A stretch of 10,041 nt of DNA, taken from the NCBI GenBank assembly GCA_031255815.1, contig JAIRRU010000261.1:1-10041 (forward strand), given 5' to 3'. The position numbers and the translations under genes were made by a program. This stretch comes from Treponema sp. GTDB taxonomy: Bacteria; Spirochaetota; Spirochaetia; Treponematales; Breznakiellaceae. Of the stretch, positions 6,583 to 10,041 are shown one piece after another. The notes under the pieces were generated by a model. The model saw only the letters and a list, made by a program, of their open reading frames with translations, did not search any database and was not told the DNA's origin. Each line of letters starts with the position of its first letter. Position 1 is the stretch's first letter.

Positions 6583-6597
6583 GAAAATAAGTAATAC

Positions 6598-8922
6598 ATG
6601 ACAGCGTTTATTACCAGAAGAAGATCTGTGCTGATATTTCTCTGCGCCCTTCTTGCCGCGGGCGCCGCTACGGCGCTGCTGGACTGCCTGCTCAAGGGGC
6701 CGAAACTGGGGCCCCATTACGATTTCCTTATGAGCCGGAGGGCCCCTTTCCAGATTGACCGGAGCCTCCTCCTGGTGGATACCGAGGATATCATCGGGCC
6801 GGAAAGCGCCGTCCAGCTTATCCTTGCCCTTATCGAGATGGACGCGGCCGCCCTGGTCATCGAGAGCCCGGTATTGAGCTTTTCTTCCGGCCGGGAAGGC
6901 GAGGGGGATCTGCGCTACCGCTTTGACGAGGAATTCGCCCTTTTAGGCCGGAATATCCAGAACCTCTTCGAGGCTATCCGGATGGGTTCCGTCCCTCCCT
7001 CGGAGTCGGAGCAGTACGTGGCCGAACTGGTGGAACTGGCAAACCGGGGAAAGGAGCGCCTTACCCTTGCCCTGCTCCAGCACGATGAGGCCGGAATGGC
7101 CCGGATGGAACAGGCTATGGCGGCCTTCGGCAAAACCCTCAAAGCCGGGGATCTCAGGCTTCCCACCCCGGAAGACTCCCCCTGGTATTCCCGGCCCCAG
7201 CCGGACTGGGACGGCAGGCTGCGCCGGATAGCCCCGGTCTTGCCCGGCGGGGAGGAACATGTGGTTTACGCGGCCTTTAAAGACCGTTTCAAAGATTTCC
7301 CCGTCTTCCCGCTCGGGGAAGCCCTGCCGGGAGAGCCGGAAAAGGCCTCCATCCCCCTGGATGTAAACGGGGCCATTCTCTTTGAGTGGCCCGGGAGGGG
7401 GGAAAGCTTCCGGCGCCTCCCCCTGGATTTTTTCCGCCAGTACGGCGAGGCCGATCAGAACCTGCAGCGCCTCCTTAAAGAGGCGGATTCCCTGGGGATC
7501 TACTCCGAGGTACTGCCGGAAAATTCCCCCCTCTACCTTGCCGAATACGCGCTGGCCCTAAGGGAAGAGCTCCTTAAGGTCCAGGCCGGGGAGGGCGGTG
7601 AAAACGGCGGAGCCCTTGCGGAGCAGGCCAAGGCGGGCTGGCTCCGGGCCCGGCGGGAGTATTTCAGCCGTCTTGCCGAATTCCTTGAAGGGCCCTCGGA
7701 AGCCAGGCTGGTAAGGGGCTACGAGGAACTCATCGCCTCGGAAGGCCTGGAGGAGGAGGGCCGGGCCCGGATCAGCGCCCTGCGGGACGAGCTTATCAGC
7801 GCCTTTGGGAAGCTGAGAGGCGCTTGGGGGGAATTGCGGGACACGCGATCCTTCCTGGAGGGAACCCTGGCCTCCTCCTTCGTTATCCTGGGGCCCGGCA
7901 GGCAGGCGGCCCCGGCGGCGGGCCTTCCCTTTCTGCGGGAACTCTTTCCCGGAAAGCCCGCCCTTTCCGTCCCGGAAGCCTCGCTGGTTCTGGCGAATAC
8001 CCTCCTTACCGGACAGGCGATTCGGCCGGGGGAAAGCCGCCGGGCCCTCTTTGCGGCCTTCCTCGCCAGCCTTCCGGTGATCCTGATCATGCTGCGCCTC
8101 GGGCCCTGGGGGGGCCTGAGCGCCGGCTGCATACTCAGCGCCCTTATCGGGGCGGCTTTCTCCTGGAGTTTTATCGTCCTGGGCTACTGGATCGATCCCC
8201 TCATCCCCCTGGGCGCTTCCTTCGCCGCGGTTCTCACGGTTTTTTCCCTCACCCTGGTGGCCTTTAGGCGGGGAGCCCGGCGCTTCCGCCTGGCCTACGG
8301 GCCCTGCGTGGACAAAAGCTGTCTCAGGCGCCTTATCGCCGCCGGCCGGCCTTCCCCCGCCGAACGGATACGGGTCAAGGCCGCGGTGATTACGATTCGG
8401 GAAACCGGGCTCCTTGCCAGGGAGGATCGGGCAGGGCCCCTGGCAGGGGCCGCCGCGGTGGAAAAGTTCCGGGAAGCCGCCGCCCAGGCGCTTAAAAAAG
8501 CCGGGGGGGTTGTTATCGGCTGCGACGGGGACATGGTGCAAGCCTGCTTCGGCTCCCCCCTGGAACGGATAGGTTCGGCCCAGGATCCCTACGCCCGCCA
8601 CACCCGCAGCCCGGCGCTCCGGGCGGTGGAATTCGTCGCCGGCATGGCGGCCGGAGCGCCTGGAGCCGCGTCCTGGCGTTTCGGCATAGACGCCGGGGAA
8701 TGCGCCTTTGGCTATCTGCCCGTTTCAGGCTACTCCGCCTTTGGCCGCCCCGTAGTACGCTCCCGTATTCTTTCCGGCCTTACCCTCCGCTACAAGACCC
8801 GGATCATAATCTCCGAATCGGTTAACGGGGAACTGAGGGACAGGCCGGTACGGAAACTCGATGTGCTCAAAGAGCAGGACGGCAGCGCCGGGGAAGCTTT
8901 CTACCGGCTCCTTTCGCGGTAA
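6598..8922 (+). CDS. CHASE2-like sensor with degenerate class III cyclase-like domain
   Basis: The 774-residue protein has the order TM, extracytoplasmic domain, three TM segments, linker, cyclase-like domain. One TM segment is at about 10-29. A long extracytoplasmic region (about 30-482) opens with a CHASE2-like YDFLMSRRAPFQIDRSLLLVDTEDIIGPESAVQLILALIEMDAAALVIESPV. TM segments follow at about 483-502, 507-530 and 534-556. The C-terminal domain (about 593-774) aligns with adenylate/guanylate cyclases. AVITIRETGLL takes the place of the FxDIRGFT block, so Arg601 replaces the first metal-binding Asp. GDMVQACFGSP keeps the second Asp (D645). RFGIDAGECAFG (694-705) matches the RIGINTGE block. GRPVVRSRIL replaces GDAVNLAARL, so the transition-state Asn and Arg are absent. 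I infer a receptor that binds a partner or ligand rather than making cAMP. Helical inserts enlarge the sensor. The start is the first ATG after an in-frame stop, but it lacks a good ribosome binding site. Confidence 0.85.
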   Translation: MTAFITRRRSVLIFLCALLAAGAATALLDCLLKGPKLGPHYDFLMSRRAPFQIDRSLLLVDTEDIIGPESAVQLILALIEMDAAALVIESPVLSFSSGREGEGDLRYRFDEEFALLGRNIQNLFEAIRMGSVPPSESEQYVAELVELANRGKERLTLALLQHDEAGMARMEQAMAAFGKTLKAGDLRLPTPEDSPWYSRPQPDWDGRLRRIAPVLPGGEEHVVYAAFKDRFKDFPVFPLGEALPGEPEKASIPLDVNGAILFEWPGRGESFRRLPLDFFRQYGEADQNLQRLLKEADSLGIYSEVLPENSPLYLAEYALALREELLKVQAGEGGENGGALAEQAKAGWLRARREYFSRLAEFLEGPSEARLVRGYEELIASEGLEEEGRARISALRDELISAFGKLRGAWGELRDTRSFLEGTLASSFVILGPGRQAAPAAGLPFLRELFPGKPALSVPEASLVLANTLLTGQAIRPGESRRALFAAFLASLPVILIMLRLGPWGGLSAGCILSALIGAAFSWSFIVLGYWIDPLIPLGASFAAVLTVFSLTLVAFRRGARRFRLAYGPCVDKSCLRRLIAAGRPSPAERIRVKAAVITIRETGLLAREDRAGPLAGAAAVEKFREAAAQALKKAGGVVIGCDGDMVQACFGSPLERIGSAQDPYARHTRSPALRAVEFVAGMAAGAPGAASWRFGIDAGECAFGYLPVSGYSAFGRPVVRSRILSGLTLRYKTRIIISESVNGELRDRPVRKLDVLKEQDGSAGEAFYRLLSR

Positions 8923-10031
8923 AGCGGGGAGTTCAGTTTCTCTATCACCGGAACGAGGAGCCGCAGCCGCACGACCCGGCCGCCCCCCAGTTCGGCGAAG
9001 GCCCGGTAACGGCCGCCGTCATCGGAGAAGGGAGATTCCTTTTCCCCAGGGAAGGGGGCGTAGCGTTTCTGGGTCCAGACCAGGGAGGGATCGCCCAGGG
9101 ATGTCCGGGGCCGGGCGGGATCGAAATAGATGAACGATTCGTGAACCCCCCTTTCATCCGGCGGCGCCTCGTCGGTGCATTGGAGATACCGGATAGCGCC
9201 GGAAGAAAAATTTACCGACTGGATAAGGGCCGAATGGGACATCTCCCCGTTCCGGCCCCGGAACAGGATGATATCCCCAGGCCGCAGATTGGCGATTTCG
9301 TCCTCCACCGGGATAATCTGGGAACTTTTTGAATTGTAAAAGGCGGTTCCCGCATACCAGGAAGGCTGATCCCCCCTCTTTACCCCCAGGGTTCCCGCCA
9401 GGGCCCGCCCCAGATCCAGACCCCCTGCCCGGGCCACGTAGGACAGCGCATGCCACACAAAGCCGGAGCAGTCCATCCCCGTATGGCCCACGCAGTAGAG
9501 GTAGTTGTAAACATCGGTCTCCTCAAGCCCCCGGCCCTTTACCAGCACGTAAGGCCGGTGGGGCAGGCCCCGGTAAGCCCCGGCTTTCATCCGGGCGATA
9601 TCGAAGAGATCCCCGGAACCGGCCCAGCGCTGGCTGGGAATATCGAAAATGATCACCTGTTCCCGCCCCTTGTTCAGGCTCCGGGTGTATTCCCGGAAAT
9701 CTTCCGAATCGAGAAGGGCCTCGATAACAGGCCAGAGTTCGCCCGGTTCCGCCTTGCCGCGCCCCAGGAATTCCCAGCCCTGCTCCGAAAGGGCATCCCG
9801 CTCGTTGTTTTGGGCAAAGGGCATCCGCAAGTTCATTACCTTGCCGTCCAGAATCCGGGTTTTAAAACAGAGCCGGTAGGCTTCCTCGATGATCGCCTCA
9901 ACCCCCGTGCCCCAGAGACGGGAAGGCCGGGAAAAGGCGGCCAGCCCGCCGCCCTGTTCGTCGGCCCGGAGCGGCGCCGGCCCCCCCGCAAGGGAGAGGA
10001 AGACGAGGAACAGGAAGCCCCCTTCCCTCAT
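8901..10031 (-). CDS. Exported NlpC/P60-like cysteine peptidase/amidase
   Basis: This 376-residue protein has an N-terminal signal peptide (MREGGFLFLVFLSLAGGPAPLRA), probably cut after residue 23, and no lipobox, so it should act in the periplasm. The C-terminal half has the NlpC/P60 pattern: GMDCSGFVWHAL with predicted nucleophile C188, then LRPGDIILFRGRNGEMSHSALI with predicted base H266. A third polar residue is less certain (H297 is a candidate). The family cleaves peptide bonds in peptidoglycan stems or related amide bonds; the substrate here is unknown. The spacing from Cys to His (about 78 residues) is longer than usual, with an insert around 202-245. The N-terminal 150 residues match no family I can name. 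The 3' end overlaps the convergent cyclase-like gene by 22 bp. AGGGG lies 4 nt before the ATG, so the full gene is within the window. Confidence 0.82.
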   Translation of the reverse strand: MREGGFLFLVFLSLAGGPAPLRADEQGGGLAAFSRPSRLWGTGVEAIIEEAYRLCFKTRILDGKVMNLRMPFAQNNERDALSEQGWEFLGRGKAEPGELWPVIEALLDSEDFREYTRSLNKGREQVIIFDIPSQRWAGSGDLFDIARMKAGAYRGLPHRPYVLVKGRGLEETDVYNYLYCVGHTGMDCSGFVWHALSYVARAGGLDLGRALAGTLGVKRGDQPSWYAGTAFYNSKSSQIIPVEDEIANLRPGDIILFRGRNGEMSHSALIQSVNFSSGAIRYLQCTDEAPPDERGVHESFIYFDPARPRTSLGDPSLVWTQKRYAPFPGEKESPFSDDGGRYRAFAELGGGRVVRLRLLVPVIEKLNSPLYRERSR

Positions 10032-10035
10032 GTTT

Positions 10036-10040
10036 CCCCT
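10036..10040 (-). promoter_or_regulatory. Ribosome binding site of the NlpC/P60-like gene
   Basis: AGGGG on the minus strand, 4 nt before the ATG at 10031; the spacing is a little short. It supports this ATG as the start, with the signal peptide directly behind it. The promoter would lie outside the window. Confidence 0.5.
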
Positions 10041-10041
10041 T

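Noticed and set aside
7558..8601. 347-codon open frame on the minus strand inside the cyclase-like gene
   Set aside because: Pro/Gly-rich low-complexity product; the plus strand has coherent TM segments and cyclase-like motifs in the same place.

Overview
The window is GC-rich, tightly packed bacterial chromosome, most likely from a spirochaete of the Treponema group (termite-gut and related lineages). The main evidence is the 518-residue protein at 4163-5719, which I recognise from memory as the DUF5312 type known to me only from spirochaetes. An Ala/Glu-rich helical lipoprotein beside it and Treponema-like intergenic repeats add weaker support. No rRNA, tRNA, transposase, phage gene or CRISPR array is visible.

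Layout from left to right: (1) 1-453 (+), the 3' end of a gene entering from outside, probably the C-terminal half of a RecA/KaiC-like P-loop fold. (2) 454-735, a convergent intergenic gap holding a cluster of degenerate repeats built from 9-bp GTTCGTG-type units. (3) 736-4014 (-), a complete GH38 alpha-mannosidase with all expected zinc and catalytic residues. (4) 4015-4162, a short gap with a near-perfect 44-bp palindrome and one copy of a 25-bp dyad repeat. (5) 4163-5719 (-) and 5725-6333 (-), a two-gene operon of a DUF5312-type protein behind a small lipoprotein with a DUF4398-like helical body. (6) 6334-6597, a divergent promoter region with a second copy of the 25-bp dyad repeat and a good TATAAT box. 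(7) 6598-8922 (+), a membrane protein with CHASE2-like sensor architecture and a C-terminal class III nucleotide cyclase-like domain that has lost most catalytic residues. (8) 8901-10031 (-), an exported NlpC/P60-like cysteine peptidase/amidase, tail-to-tail with the cyclase-like gene and overlapping it by 22 bp.

The genes do not form one obvious pathway. The mannosidase is catabolic and cytosolic. The lipoprotein/DUF5312 pair, the degenerate cyclase and the NlpC/P60 protein all look like cell-envelope or envelope-sensing functions, but a shared role is only a guess from adjacency. The observations most worth following are the probable pseudo-cyclase receptor, the palindrome, the dyad repeats on either side of the DUF5312 operon, and the GTTCGTG-unit repeat cluster. 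I see no clear evidence of a wholly new multi-gene system.
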